63,087 nucleotides of DNA from Neorhizobium alkalisoli (GTDB lineage Bacteria > Pseudomonadota > Alphaproteobacteria > Rhizobiales > Rhizobiaceae), in contig NZ_VIWP01000018.1 of NCBI RefSeq assembly GCF_007829835.1, positions 1 through 63,087 of the forward strand, given 5' to 3'. The notes beneath the pieces are model-generated. The model saw only the letters and a program-made list of their open reading frames with translations, ran no database searches and was not told where the DNA came from. Of this stretch, positions 1-8,580 are shown one piece after another. The translations under genes were made by a program, and so were the position numbers. The number at the start of each line of letters is the position of its first letter. The first letter of the stretch is position 1.

Positions 1-29
1 GAAGCGTATCAAGATATCGTTGGGATCGC

Positions 30-404
30 TCAGCCCGGTCGAGTATCGTCAGAGCCTCGGCCTGAACTTATAAAGCAGTCCAACTTTTTATCCGCCCCCC
101 CCTGTGGCTCGCCCGAAAAGCACACGATGAACGGCCCTACCAGATGCGGATCAAGTGTTTCGAGGGAATTGATGCTGGCTGGATGCCATTCCAAGTGCCT
201 CATGCCGCCCATCCGCTGGGCGATGATGTCATCGATTTTGAAGGCTCGCTCGGAAACGTCCGAGGGTAGTTTGGCCAGCACCGGGAATGCCCAGTGAAGG
301 TGGGGCCAACTGCGAGAGAAACCTTGCAAGCCTGTGGTCTCAACAGGGTCATCGGTCTCGAGCACGACAAAATATATGATTTTCAGGGGATCGCAACGGT
401 ACAT
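30..404 (-). CDS. Hypothetical protein, possibly not real
   Basis: A 124-residue open frame with no family I recognise. It has no signal peptide, membrane segment or clear motif, and no convincing Shine-Dalgarno sequence precedes its ATG. A run of eight C lies near its 3' end (about 97-104), where an indel could change the reading frame. It lies downstream of the HlyD-type gene on the same strand, where an EmrB-type permease might be expected, but it does not resemble one. Kept only because no better frame covers this stretch. Confidence 0.3.
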   Translation of the reverse strand: MYRCDPLKIIYFVVLETDDPVETTGLQGFSRSWPHLHWAFPVLAKLPSDVSERAFKIDDIIAQRMGGMRHLEWHPASINSLETLDPHLVGPFIVCFSGEPQGGADKKLDCFISSGRGSDDTRPG

Positions 405-571
405 CTCAGGATTCGAACTGAACTTATGTCGGTAGCCAGCAAATCACCCCGGCTATGCTTTTCGTCGCCGAAATTGGCTGTGGGTGTGTTGGTCCCGGTT
501 TTCAGGAAAAATACCTCGCGTCACCGCTATGTACAACGACGTTGGCAAGACTGAGGATTGTCGACCCTTCC

Positions 572-1738
572 TTATGGCGTCGAGCGCCCACCTCTCGTGT
601 CGATACTCGGAACCACCGACATACCGGATCGCAGACGGCCGACATACTCCTTGCTATCGATGACGATTTTCACGGGGATTCGCTGGACGATTTTCGTGAA
701 GTTGCCCGTGGCGTTGTCGGCGGGCAACAGCGAAAACTCGAGTCCGCTTCCCGGTGAAACGCTATCGACGTGCCCGTCAATGGTCGCATCCGGAAAACTG
801 TCCACCTTGACCGCCACCCGCTGCCCCGGCACGACGTCGGTCAGCTGTGTCTCCTTGAAATTGCCCACGACGTAGACGGCGTTGAGAGGCACGACCGCCA
901 TGAGCTGTGTGCCGGCGCTTACGAGTTGCCCCAGACGTATGGTACGCGCGCCGACCGTTCCGTCGATCGCCGATACGATGTTGGTGTAGGACAGGTTGAG
1001 CTCGGCTTGATTTACTCCGGCCTTTGCGCGGTCCCTCTGGGCGATGGCCTGGTTGCGTTGGGTGTCAAGGAGGGGAAGCTTGTTTTCCGCTGCCACGACG
1101 GCCGCCTTGCTGTTGTCCACCGCCGCCCTGGCCTGATCGCTCACCGACTGTGTTTGCTCGGCTCGCGAGAGCGTCCCGGACCCGCTTGTGTAGAGATACT
1201 CGGACCTTTTGGCATCGGATGACGCAAAGGCGAGATTGGCTTCCGAAGAGGCAAGCCCCGCTTTCGCCTGATCGATCAGCGCATTCTGGAGCACGATCTG
1301 CGCATCGATGTTTGCGATGGCCGCCTCGGCGGCTGCGAGATCACCGCGAGCCTGCGACAGCGCGGACTGGAAGTCGCGATCGTCGATCCGCGCGACGACC
1401 TGCCCGGCCTTCACGTGTTCGTTGTCGGTCACGAGGACCTCGCTGATATATCCGGAGACCTTCGGCGCGACCGACGTGAAGTCTGCCTTGAGATACGCGT
1501 CGTCAGTCGTGATAATGAAACGGCCAAGGGTGTAGTACTGGAATCCCTGGTATGTGCCATAGGCTGCGGCAAGGAGGATCGACCCGCCGAGCATGAGGCG
1601 TCGCATCAATCCACGAGCACCTGAAGTGGGCTCTACAGGAAGGTTGCCCGTCTCCGATGCCGGAGAGGGCTTCGCTTCCCGATCCGGCTGTGGCAGCCTT
1701 ATGACGTCGGGCGAAGCTATGACTGAAGACTCTGCCAT
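572..1738 (-). CDS. HlyD/EmrA-type membrane fusion (adaptor) protein
   Basis: Periplasmic adaptor linking an inner-membrane exporter to an outer-membrane channel. Seen: a cytoplasmic N-terminus of about 45 residues, one membrane segment (LMLGGSILLAAAYGTYQGF), the biotinyl-lipoyl-like start (TTDDAYLKAD, then VAPKVSGYISEV and VKAGQVVARID), a long alpha-hairpin rich in Ala and Gln, and the returning half (YTNIVSAIDGTVGAR). The ATG at 1738 is preceded by AGGAG at good spacing; an upstream GTG at 1771 in the same frame lacks one. Length (388 aa) suits EmrA/VceA proteins. No MFS or ABC partner lies next to it in the window, so the transporter it serves is unknown. A weak copy of the regional dyad lies about 65 bp upstream. 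Confidence 0.88.
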   Translation of the reverse strand: MAESSVIASPDVIRLPQPDREAKPSPASETGNLPVEPTSGARGLMRRLMLGGSILLAAAYGTYQGFQYYTLGRFIITTDDAYLKADFTSVAPKVSGYISEVLVTDNEHVKAGQVVARIDDRDFQSALSQARGDLAAAEAAIANIDAQIVLQNALIDQAKAGLASSEANLAFASSDAKRSEYLYTSGSGTLSRAEQTQSVSDQARAAVDNSKAAVVAAENKLPLLDTQRNQAIAQRDRAKAGVNQAELNLSYTNIVSAIDGTVGARTIRLGQLVSAGTQLMAVVPLNAVYVVGNFKETQLTDVVPGQRVAVKVDSFPDATIDGHVDSVSPGSGLEFSLLPADNATGNFTKIVQRIPVKIVIDSKEYVGRLRSGMSVVPSIDTRGGRSTP

Positions 1739-1801
1739 CGAAATTCTCCTCATCGAAATGACGTTGATCACATTCTGGAGAAGTCGGCGTGGATCGACAG
1801 C

Positions 1802-1815
1802 TATACGTTTGGGTA
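1802..1815 (-). promoter_or_regulatory. Weak copy of the regional YAWMC-N4-GTATA dyad
   Basis: Minus strand reads TACCCAAACGTATA, one mismatch from the consensus, about 65 bp before the HlyD-type gene. Inferred regulatory site. Confidence 0.3.
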
Positions 1816-1852
1816 CCGGGGTCTCGGCACTAAACGGAAGCGCCGTGGATGA

Positions 1853-2242
1853 TCAGCCCCGGGAAGCGTCGCTACCGATGGCGTCATGGATCAATTGGAG
1901 AAGCAGTGAAGTATCGATCGGCTTGGCTAGGAAGCCTGACGCGCCGTGTTTCAGGGCCATCGCCTGCATTTGATTGTCCGAGTAGGAAGTCATGATCAGG
2001 ATCGGAGGGCAATCTTCCCGAGACTTCAGCAATCTGAGCATCTCGATGCCCGAAGTCCCCGGCATCCGTACGTCGGCGAGAACGCAGCGGAACGATCGGT
2101 AGCGGTCACTGTCCAGGAAGAAGTCCGCTGAGCCGAAAAGTTCGCTCGTGTATCCGGCGGTATCGAGAAAGTCCTTGATCGAATTCCGTAGGTGAACGTC
2201 GTCTTCGATGATCGCGATATGTGCGGTTTGCGAGCCAGCCAT
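1853..2242 (-). CDS. Single-domain response regulator (FixJ-type receiver only)
   Basis: A phosphoacceptor receiver of 129 residues with no output domain. Seen: acidic pocket IIEDD near residue 11, phosphoacceptor Asp in VLADVRMPGTSG (about residue 56), the MTSY switch region and the conserved Lys in FLAKPID. The sequence is closest to receivers of FixJ-family regulators, but the protein stops right after the domain and no HTH remnant is visible in the 110 bp downstream. It may act as a phosphate sink or competitor, or deliver phosphate through a partner; that is inference. A good copy of the regional dyad lies 172 bp upstream. Confidence 0.85.
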   Translation of the reverse strand: MAGSQTAHIAIIEDDVHLRNSIKDFLDTAGYTSELFGSADFFLDSDRYRSFRCVLADVRMPGTSGIEMLRLLKSREDCPPILIMTSYSDNQMQAMALKHGASGFLAKPIDTSLLLQLIHDAIGSDASRG

Positions 2243-2609
2243 TTTTGAAACTTGTCACTTTCCGCAACGGGATTTCAGAAAAACGCGTCAAAAATCGGTT
2301 CTTGCAACGCGTGACGGCAAATCGGGACGTTTCGATCTGCACGAAAACGCGATGGTTGAGATCTAAAGCTCTCCGGTCGTCGCAATACCACGCATTGCAG
2401 GAGCGCCGTTATATATACCTCCGTTTGGTTTTCGGTAGGGATAGCCGCAAGTTTCAGATACCGCTTATCGCTCAGGCCGCAGCATACATCGAATTTCCTC
2501 GGATTCCGCCTCCTCGGGGGAATTGGCGGCTCGCCCGCCTGCGCGGAAGACATCCAGGGGAACGTCACACCTTCGCCCTAGTGACTGAAAGCGGCGACGC
2601 GACGCGCCG
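2243..2609. other. Intergenic region, 367 bp
   Basis: No convincing gene. It holds one copy of the regional dyad (2414-2427) oriented toward the receiver gene. A 141-codon open frame on the plus strand (2221-2646) overlaps the neighbouring gene ends, has atypical composition and no recognisable domain; I do not call it. Confidence 0.6.
2414..2427 (-). promoter_or_regulatory. Regional dyad YAWMC-N4-GTATA
   Basis: Minus strand reads CAAACGGAGGTATA, an exact match, followed by TAT. It lies 172 bp upstream of the single-domain receiver gene. Candidate binding site of a FixJ-family regulator. Confidence 0.5.
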
Positions 2610-2747
2610 TTACAGTCCTCTGCTATCGTCGCTTTTCTTGGCCTGATCGCGATGCCACTTGATCGCGAAAAACATGCCGACGCCCAGCACGAGAACCTTT
2701 AGCGGGAAGAAGACGATCGGAAACCAGTCTACCCAATCGTTTGTCAT
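2610..2747 (-). CDS. Small single-pass membrane protein
   Basis: A 45-residue protein starting MTNDWVDWFP with one hydrophobic segment (IVFFPLKVLVLGVGMFFAI) and a charged C-terminal tail (KWHRDQAKKSDD). I chose the internal ATG at 2747 because translation from the upstream start at 2792 would add 15 unlikely residues. No family function can be assigned. Its size and topology are like many small inner-membrane proteins next to stress or two-component genes. Confidence 0.5.
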   Translation of the reverse strand: MTNDWVDWFPIVFFPLKVLVLGVGMFFAIKWHRDQAKKSDDSRGL

Positions 2748-2996
2748 TGACCAATTCTTTCTGGTTGTATGGACGCAAGGCACATACGACATTTTCGGCT
2801 TGCGAGAGACGTGCTTATTGTCGCAGCGATGAGAACACCCGCTCCCGCGAGGTCTTGGAGCAAACTACCAAGAGGGGAAGCACACGTAGAACCGCCGGCG
2901 AGCAAGGGTACCCTTTCGTACAACTGTAAACCGCCAGCGATCACCTTCATTTTCGCCCCGCAACAAGGGAAACGACTTCCCCTCACGGAGAATGAG

Positions 2997-3248
2997 ATGA
3001 TAAAGCTATCGTATTCGGCTGTACTCGCGCTCTCGGCGCTCCTCGCGGTTCCGGCCATGGCCATCGAACCCATTCCGGGTAGCATAACGTACGAGGGGCA
3101 GCCTGCCACACGCCTCAAGAAGGCCCCCGTCGGCAGCCAGTTCAATCATGACTTCTATTCTGATGGCACTCGCTATTCCGAAACATACGTCGTGCAGTCT
3201 GACCGTTCGCTCAAGCTGGTGGACCGTGTCCGGCAGTCAAGTCACTGA
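2997..3248 (+). CDS. Small secreted (periplasmic) protein
   Basis: An 83-residue precursor with a clear Sec signal peptide (LSYSAVLALSALLAVPAMA), predicted cleavage after AMA and a mature part of about 60 residues. The mature region holds the strings SITYEGQPATRLKKAPVGS and DGTRYSETYVV, and I know no function for it. The ATG at 2997 follows GGAG at suitable spacing; the longer open frame upstream (from 2769) lacks such support. It converges on the multi-PAS kinase gene, with a hairpin between them. Confidence 0.65.
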   Translation: MIKLSYSAVLALSALLAVPAMAIEPIPGSITYEGQPATRLKKAPVGSQFNHDFYSDGTRYSETYVVQSDRSLKLVDRVRQSSH

Positions 3249-3256
3249 ACTAGGTT

Positions 3257-3285
3257 GTGGGACCCGGCCGTCCAGCCGGATCCAC
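3257..3285. terminator. Hairpin between convergent genes
   Basis: GTGG...CCGGC-CGTCCA-GCCGG...CCAC forms an imperfect GC-rich stem 10 bp past one stop codon and 8 bp before the other. There is no strong T-run, so termination is an inference from its position. Confidence 0.45.
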
Positions 3286-3292
3286 CTAACGG

Positions 3293-5971
3293 CTATTGCA
3301 ATTCGCCCCTATTCAAAGCTTCGATATCAACGACAGCGCTTCCTGCCGCGTCGATGCGCGCCCTTCCATTGGTCGGAAGCGTGAAAGTCACCAAGGCCCC
3401 ACCCCTTCCACGGTTGCTTGCACTGAGCTGACCGCCATGGGCTTCAACGATAGATCGGCAGATGGCAAGACCGATCCCGAGCGCATCGCTTTTGGTCGTG
3501 TAGAAAGCTTCGAACACCTTTTCCGGGTCGGTCAGACCGGGGCCGTTGTCACCGACGGAGACTTCCACAACCTCACCGTTCACCTTCCTCGCACGTACCT
3601 CGATTGACCGACTGCGTGACCGGGTTCCATCGAAGGCCTCGACACTGTTCTTCAGTAGATTCAGAACCACCTGCTCGATTTGCACGCGGTCTGCCTGAGT
3701 GTCGGGCAGGTCACCGTCAAGATCGACGTGGACCTTGATTTTCCCCGCGATCAACTTGTCGGCCAGCGAACTCTTCACGTCCTCGATCACTGCTCTCAGC
3801 GAAACCGCCTCGCGCTTATGCTCTGTCTGCGAGAAAATGGTTCGGATACGGCTGACTACTTCTGCCGCCGCCTCCACGTCCCGCACGATCCACTCAGCGG
3901 TGCGTGTCGCCCGCTCAAGGTTTGGCGGCGTGGCCCCCAGCCAGTTCTTGAAGGCGGTTACGTTCGAGACGACGCCCTGCAGGGGCTGGTTCAGATCATG
4001 TGCGATCGAAATCGAAAGCTCCGATAGGCTCACGGTTCTCGCGGCTTTGGCCAAACGCTCGTCGGCGATCCGGAGGGCTTCCTGCGCTTTCACCTCGTCG
4101 TCGATGTCCAAGTTGACGCCGTACCATTGCAGGATTTTGCCACCGTCATCCCGGAAAGGCTCGCTTCTGTCCTCTATCCAGCGATAGACGCCGTCCGCTC
4201 TGCGTTGTCTGTAACGCATCGCGTAGGGCTTTCCCTTCCCGCGCGCCTGCGCCCAGCGGTTCTCGACTGTTTCTCTGTCGTCGGGATGGATGAGGTCTTC
4301 CACCGCCGGACTGATGTCGAGCCGAGAGCCTTCGCTTTCACGAGAGACGTTCAAGCCGTTGTTGTCGACCAGCCTTTTGTTGACGTAGACAGGCGTTCCG
4401 CTGTTGTCGGAAAGGACGATCCCCACGGGCACGGTATCGATCATGTGCTGAAGGTAACGTTCGCTTTCGCGCAAAGCGGCCTGCGCTCTGACCTCGTCCT
4501 CGATATCGATCGAAACACCGTACCACCGGATTATGTTGCCAGCTTCGTCCCGAAGCGGCTCGACGCGCGAGTCGAGCCAGCGGAACTGCCCGTCCTTCCT
4601 GAGCAATCGCCCTTTCGTATGCAGGGCGGTGCCAGTTTCGAACGCCTTCTTGAACTCCGCGGCAATACGCTCGCTGTCATGCGGGTGTATCAGCTCCGAA
4701 TAGGTTGGTTGCGGTGCAGACGGATCGCTCGGGTTCTTCCCCGGCTCGATCCCGGTCCATTCGACCATTCGGTCATTGAAGTGGTAGACGAATCCTTCGG
4801 TGGACATGAGCCAGATCAACGACGGCACGGTATCCACTATGAGGCGAGTTTCCGTCTCGCTTCTGCGCAATGCGTTCAGAGCCTCGATTTCGTCGTTGAT
4901 GTCGAGGAAAACGCCGTACCACTGGACGATCGAACCGTCGGTGTCGAGAAGAGGCTGAACGGTGGCATTCGTCCAACGGAAGAAGCCATCTGAACGCCTG
5001 TGGCGGTACTTGAGGGAGAATGACCTTCGCGTGGCGAAAAGCCGATTTACAGTCGCCCTCACGTCCTGCCGTTCCTCGGGATGAACCGCATCCATGAGCA
5101 GGCTCTCTAGCCCGTCGACATCCCTTTCCCCTGTCGATAGACCAAACCATTCGATCAACTGGTCATTGACGTAGGTCGTCTTTCCGTCCGGACCCGCGCG
5201 CCAGATGAGTGCGGGGACAGTGTTGATAAGCTCGCGAAGCTGCTGCTCGCTGGCTTTCAACGCCGCCTCGGCGTTCTTTTGGTCGGTGATGTCGACCGTG
5301 GAACCGTACCAGGCGGTGATGTCCCCTTTTTCGTCCCGAGAGGCGATGGCGGAATCCCGGAACCATCTGTAGGTCCCGTCGAAGCGGCGTACGCGTTGCT
5401 CGTCGATAAGGGGTTCACCCGTCGTAAGACTGTTGCGCCAGAGCGCCAAGCTTCTTTCCCGGTCATCGGGATGAATGAAGGGTGTCCACCAGGCGGTGTC
5501 GGTCCCTTCCATTCTCTCCTTCATTTCCTCCGGGGTGATCCCGACAAACTCCGTGGCGGCCGGATTCACGAACCTCATGCGGCCGTCGGGATAGGCCGAC
5601 CATCCAAGTCCGGGGATATCCTCCAACGTCGGGCGGACCGCCTTATAGACCTGGTCGTAGAACGATATCGTCCGATAGGAGGTGATGACTGCCCAGATGC
5701 CGAATGCGCTTATCGCGTACGCGGACCAGCCCCTGATGCTCAAGCTGGCAAGATCGCCTTCCGCCCAGATAAGCGCGGCGGCTGCTGCGCTCATGACGAT
5801 GGCCGTAGCGACACCCCACCTGCAGCCGAAGCATATCGTTGCGAAAGCGACGGCAATCAGGAGGCCGACAGGCTCGTTCAAGAGGACGGCAACTCCAGCG
5901 CCGATAGCACTCGCCGCGAAAGCAAACAAGCGGCGCTGCTGTGATGTCTGGAAATCCATCACGCCTTCCAA
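3293..5971 (-). CDS. Membrane-anchored histidine kinase with four PAS domains
   Basis: Sensor kinase of 892 residues. Seen in order: four hydrophobic segments in residues 14-100; four PAS/PAC units at about 113-230, 244-365, 372-495 and 503-630, each ending in a WYG..(V/L)DI motif; a HisKA region with phosphoacceptor His about 658 in SIAHDLNQPLQ; and an HATPase with N-box LNLLKNSVEAF (about 770-780), DNGPG and GIGLAICRSIVEAHGG. The QPL after the His is typical of kinases that pair with FixJ/TodT-type regulators. Such a regulator lies just upstream on the same strand (6094-6744), separated by a copy of the regional dyad. The ligand is unknown. The start could also be Met 5. Confidence 0.93.
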   Translation of the reverse strand: MEGVMDFQTSQQRRLFAFAASAIGAGVAVLLNEPVGLLIAVAFATICFGCRWGVATAIVMSAAAAALIWAEGDLASLSIRGWSAYAISAFGIWAVITSYRTISFYDQVYKAVRPTLEDIPGLGWSAYPDGRMRFVNPAATEFVGITPEEMKERMEGTDTAWWTPFIHPDDRERSLALWRNSLTTGEPLIDEQRVRRFDGTYRWFRDSAIASRDEKGDITAWYGSTVDITDQKNAEAALKASEQQLRELINTVPALIWRAGPDGKTTYVNDQLIEWFGLSTGERDVDGLESLLMDAVHPEERQDVRATVNRLFATRRSFSLKYRHRRSDGFFRWTNATVQPLLDTDGSIVQWYGVFLDINDEIEALNALRRSETETRLIVDTVPSLIWLMSTEGFVYHFNDRMVEWTGIEPGKNPSDPSAPQPTYSELIHPHDSERIAAEFKKAFETGTALHTKGRLLRKDGQFRWLDSRVEPLRDEAGNIIRWYGVSIDIEDEVRAQAALRESERYLQHMIDTVPVGIVLSDNSGTPVYVNKRLVDNNGLNVSRESEGSRLDISPAVEDLIHPDDRETVENRWAQARGKGKPYAMRYRQRRADGVYRWIEDRSEPFRDDGGKILQWYGVNLDIDDEVKAQEALRIADERLAKAARTVSLSELSISIAHDLNQPLQGVVSNVTAFKNWLGATPPNLERATRTAEWIVRDVEAAAEVVSRIRTIFSQTEHKREAVSLRAVIEDVKSSLADKLIAGKIKVHVDLDGDLPDTQADRVQIEQVVLNLLKNSVEAFDGTRSRSRSIEVRARKVNGEVVEVSVGDNGPGLTDPEKVFEAFYTTKSDALGIGLAICRSIVEAHGGQLSASNRGRGGALVTFTLPTNGRARIDAAGSAVVDIEALNRGELQ

Positions 5972-6029
5972 GGATGATGACAGGACGCGCCGGGCTACGG
6001 TAGCGGGTCGTTCATGACCGAGTTCAACC

Positions 6030-6043
6030 TATACCCATGGTTC
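6030..6043 (-). promoter_or_regulatory. Regional dyad (one mismatch)
   Basis: Minus strand reads GAACCATGGGTATA, followed by GG. It lies 59 bp upstream of the four-PAS kinase start. The AACC-ATGG core recalls the StyR box. Confidence 0.42.
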
Positions 6044-6093
6044 GGTGGTCGAAACCTATCTCGTAGGACAGGTAAGAGGCACGGTCGACCCGG

Positions 6094-6744
6094 CTATTCG
6101 ACGTTCTCTCGTATATGGGAAGGCAGCGCCTGCCAGGCGGTGAAGAGCTGGTTGAATGTCGTCACCTGCATCTTCTTCATCATGTTGCTGCGGTGCAGCT
6201 TCACCGTGACCTCCGAAATGCCCAGCTCGAAACCGATCTGCTTGTTCAGGCTCCCTTCGACGACGAAGCGTAACACCTGACGTTCGCGGGCGGTGAGGCC
6301 TTGATAGAGCGCGATATGCTTTTGAGAGTTCGTTTGAGCTTCGCGCCGTTCGAGATCGGCGCTGATGGCCCTCGAGACGGCATCCAGAAAAGTTTGATCC
6401 CGCACGGGCTTCGTAAGAAAGTCCTTAGCTCCGGCCTTCATGGCCTCGACGCTCATGGCGATGTCGCCGTGGGCCGTGAGAAATATGACCGGGGTGTGGT
6501 TGCCTTGTTTCAGGAGATGATCTTGTAGGTCCAGCCCGCTCAATCCCGGCATACGGACGTCCAGCACGAAGCATCCCGGCCGATCCGGCAAGGTGGCCTC
6601 GATCACCTCGCGTGCGGACGCAAAGGATACGGTGTCGATGCCGACTGAGCAGAGGAGATTCTCCATCGCCTCCCGCACGCGCGCATCGTCGTCGACCAGC
6701 GTCACGATCGGCAGCTCCGACGGCCGCGCTGCAGCCCCCTCCAT
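6094..6744 (-). CDS. FixJ/NarL-family response regulator
   Basis: Two-domain transcription regulator of about 216 residues. The receiver has the acidic pocket VDDDARVREA, phosphoacceptor Asp in FVLDVRMPGLSG, the LTAHGD switch and the Lys in FLTKPV. The C-terminal GerE/LuxR HTH has LTARERQVLRFVVEG and ISEVTVKLHRSNMMKKM. I place the start at 6744, where GAGGGG sits 6 bp upstream; the ATG two codons earlier is possible, and the frame to 6945 would add an unrelated N-terminus. The gene precedes the four-PAS kinase on the same strand and is its likely partner. It is transcribed away from the ABC importer operon. Confidence 0.9.
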   Translation of the reverse strand: MEGAAARPSELPIVTLVDDDARVREAMENLLCSVGIDTVSFASAREVIEATLPDRPGCFVLDVRMPGLSGLDLQDHLLKQGNHTPVIFLTAHGDIAMSVEAMKAGAKDFLTKPVRDQTFLDAVSRAISADLERREAQTNSQKHIALYQGLTARERQVLRFVVEGSLNKQIGFELGISEVTVKLHRSNMMKKMQVTTFNQLFTAWQALPSHIRENVE

Positions 6745-7050
6745 GGTCATCCCCTCAAAAGCGGCGCGCGCCCACGCGATCCTATCGGATACGGATGTTA
6801 ACAAGAGAAGCGTCGTTTTGGAACCCTGCCCCACCCGCCCGGATCCGAGGTCCGGATGGACCGACGAGCTCAACACTCGGCTGCCCGCGGAATCGGGCAA
6901 TGACATCGGCTGCGTGCGACGTGATTTTTGGCGCGATTCGTACAAGCTCCCTTGGTTGTCGGAACTGGTTACGGCGCGATTCCGGATGCTAGGATTTCAC
7001 TGTGCGGCTAGTCCGCCGGAGTCGGGTAGAGTTAATACCAGGATGCCAAC
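6745..7050. other. Divergent intergenic region, 306 bp
   Basis: Lies between the FixJ-like regulator and the ABC importer operon and must hold promoters for both. I see no clear dyad copy, hairpin or small gene. A segment near 7031-7048 (TTAATACCAGGATGCC) only loosely resembles the regional dyad. Confidence 0.5.
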
Positions 7051-8580
7051 ATGTTGCCGGGCGGATTTGCCTTTGCTGTCAGTCGTACGATCGCGTGTGT
7101 TTTCGCGGCGGCCCTCATTGTGCAACCCGTGGCCGCGCAGGAGGTCCTCCGGGTTCCGCTTCTAACGGACATCGCCACGTTCGATCCGGACAACGGATTT
7201 GAAATCGGTGCCATGAGCGCGATCAACAACGTCTACGAGGGTCTGGTTCAATACGAGCCGGGCACCGTAAAGGTCGTCGGCCGACTGGCACATTCCTGGG
7301 AAGTCTCCGACGACGGTCGCGAATATGTTTTCAGGTTGGTTGACGGCGTAAAGTTCCACGACGGCACCGAGATGAGTGCGTCTGACGTCGTTGCTTCCTT
7401 CGACCGAAGGAAGGACGGCAAGCTGGCTCTGTCGTACTTCCTCTCCAACGTCGAAAAACTCGAACCAGTGGACAGACTGACCCTCAAGATCGTCCTCAGG
7501 CGCGCGCAACCGTCTTTCATCGACAGCCTCGCAAGCCCTTGGGGCCCAAAGGTGATCAGCCCGCGAGCGCTAGCCGAACACGATAAAGGAGACAGAGCCA
7601 CCGGATGGCTCGGTGAGCACGCCGATGGAACAGGCCCTTATGCATTGGCGGAATTCAGTCGCGGCGACCGCTATGTTCTCAAGAGGAATGACGAGTACTG
7701 GGGACAGAAAGCGTTTTTCCCGGAAGTGCAGATTCCGGTCGTCCCGGACATTGGCCAGCAGATTTTGCAGTTGAGAGCTGGAGACATCGACGCCGTGCCG
7801 ACGGGGTATCCTATCGCGCAGCTCGGCGGCATTCCATCCGATCTCGCGGTCTCGGCGGCCCCGAGCGTAAGCCTCTACACCCTGTTCGCGAAACCCGGCT
7901 CGCCCCTCGATGATCCGGAAATCAGGCAGGCGGTGTTGACTGCCATCAATCCGGCTCTTTGGGCGGAAGACGCGTTCGGCCAGTATGCGACGGTGGCCAG
8001 GTCGGTCTATCCCCGCGTGGTGCTCGATCCCGGCAGACCGCTCGTCTTCCCTGTCGACATGGAGCGCGCCAAGGCGATAGTCGCACGCCGCGGTCCTGTC
8101 AGTCTCGTCATCGGCCAGCACAGCGCCTCACCTGGCTATCAGAAAATCTCGGGCCTCCTGATCGCGCAGCTGGCATCCATCGGCGTCAAGGCGACGTCCT
8201 ACGCGTTGCCGCCGGGAGCCGCCTTCAACTTGAAGGAGGCGACGTCGCCACCGGACCTACTCCTTACGATTGCAGGCCCGGATGCGGCTCACCCGGAAAA
8301 CCAGGCAAAGGCGTTTTTCACGAAGGACGCTCCGGTCAACTTCTTCGGACGTTCGATCGGCCAAGCCGACCGCCTCATCGAGGAGGCGGGCAGTCTGGGG
8401 AGCGACGCTCGACGGAACGAACTCTACGAACAAGCCGGACAGATGATCTTCGACGCCGGGATCGCCATACCGCTGGTCGAAATGCAGGATGTCGTGGTCC
8501 ATGCCAACGACATCCGCGATTTCGGCTTGAGACCCGTGTATCCCCCGGGAAACATAGACTACGAGAGCGTCCGCCGATGA
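7051..8580 (+). CDS. ABC importer substrate-binding protein, family 5 (peptide/nickel type)
   Basis: Periplasmic binding protein of 509 residues. The N-terminal signal peptide (TIACVFAAALIVQPVAAQ) is followed by the family-5 pattern: FDPDNGFEIGAMSAINNVYEGL, then GLVQYEPG, LAHSWEVSDDGREYVFRLV and VKFHDGTEMSASDV. It has no lipobox, so it should be soluble in the periplasm. The ATG follows AGGA at good spacing. It is the first gene of a four-gene operon and overlaps the next gene by 4 bp (ATGA). The substrate could be a peptide, a metal chelate or another small molecule; the sequence alone does not decide. Confidence 0.92.
   Translation: MLPGGFAFAVSRTIACVFAAALIVQPVAAQEVLRVPLLTDIATFDPDNGFEIGAMSAINNVYEGLVQYEPGTVKVVGRLAHSWEVSDDGREYVFRLVDGVKFHDGTEMSASDVVASFDRRKDGKLALSYFLSNVEKLEPVDRLTLKIVLRRAQPSFIDSLASPWGPKVISPRALAEHDKGDRATGWLGEHADGTGPYALAEFSRGDRYVLKRNDEYWGQKAFFPEVQIPVVPDIGQQILQLRAGDIDAVPTGYPIAQLGGIPSDLAVSAAPSVSLYTLFAKPGSPLDDPEIRQAVLTAINPALWAEDAFGQYATVARSVYPRVVLDPGRPLVFPVDMERAKAIVARRGPVSLVIGQHSASPGYQKISGLLIAQLASIGVKATSYALPPGAAFNLKEATSPPDLLLTIAGPDAAHPENQAKAFFTKDAPVNFFGRSIGQADRLIEEAGSLGSDARRNELYEQAGQMIFDAGIAIPLVEMQDVVVHANDIRDFGLRPVYPPGNIDYESVRR

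Noticed and set aside
97..104. Run of eight C
   Set aside because: Noted as a possible indel spot, but no interrupted gene could be rebuilt around it.
2221..2646. 141-codon plus-strand frame
   Set aside because: No domain, unusual composition, overlaps gene ends on the other strand; treated as intergenic.
7959..8576. N-terminal extension of the fused ABC ATPase frame
   Set aside because: It is antiphase reading of the binding-protein gene; the ATGA overlap at 8577 and the family start support the shorter protein.
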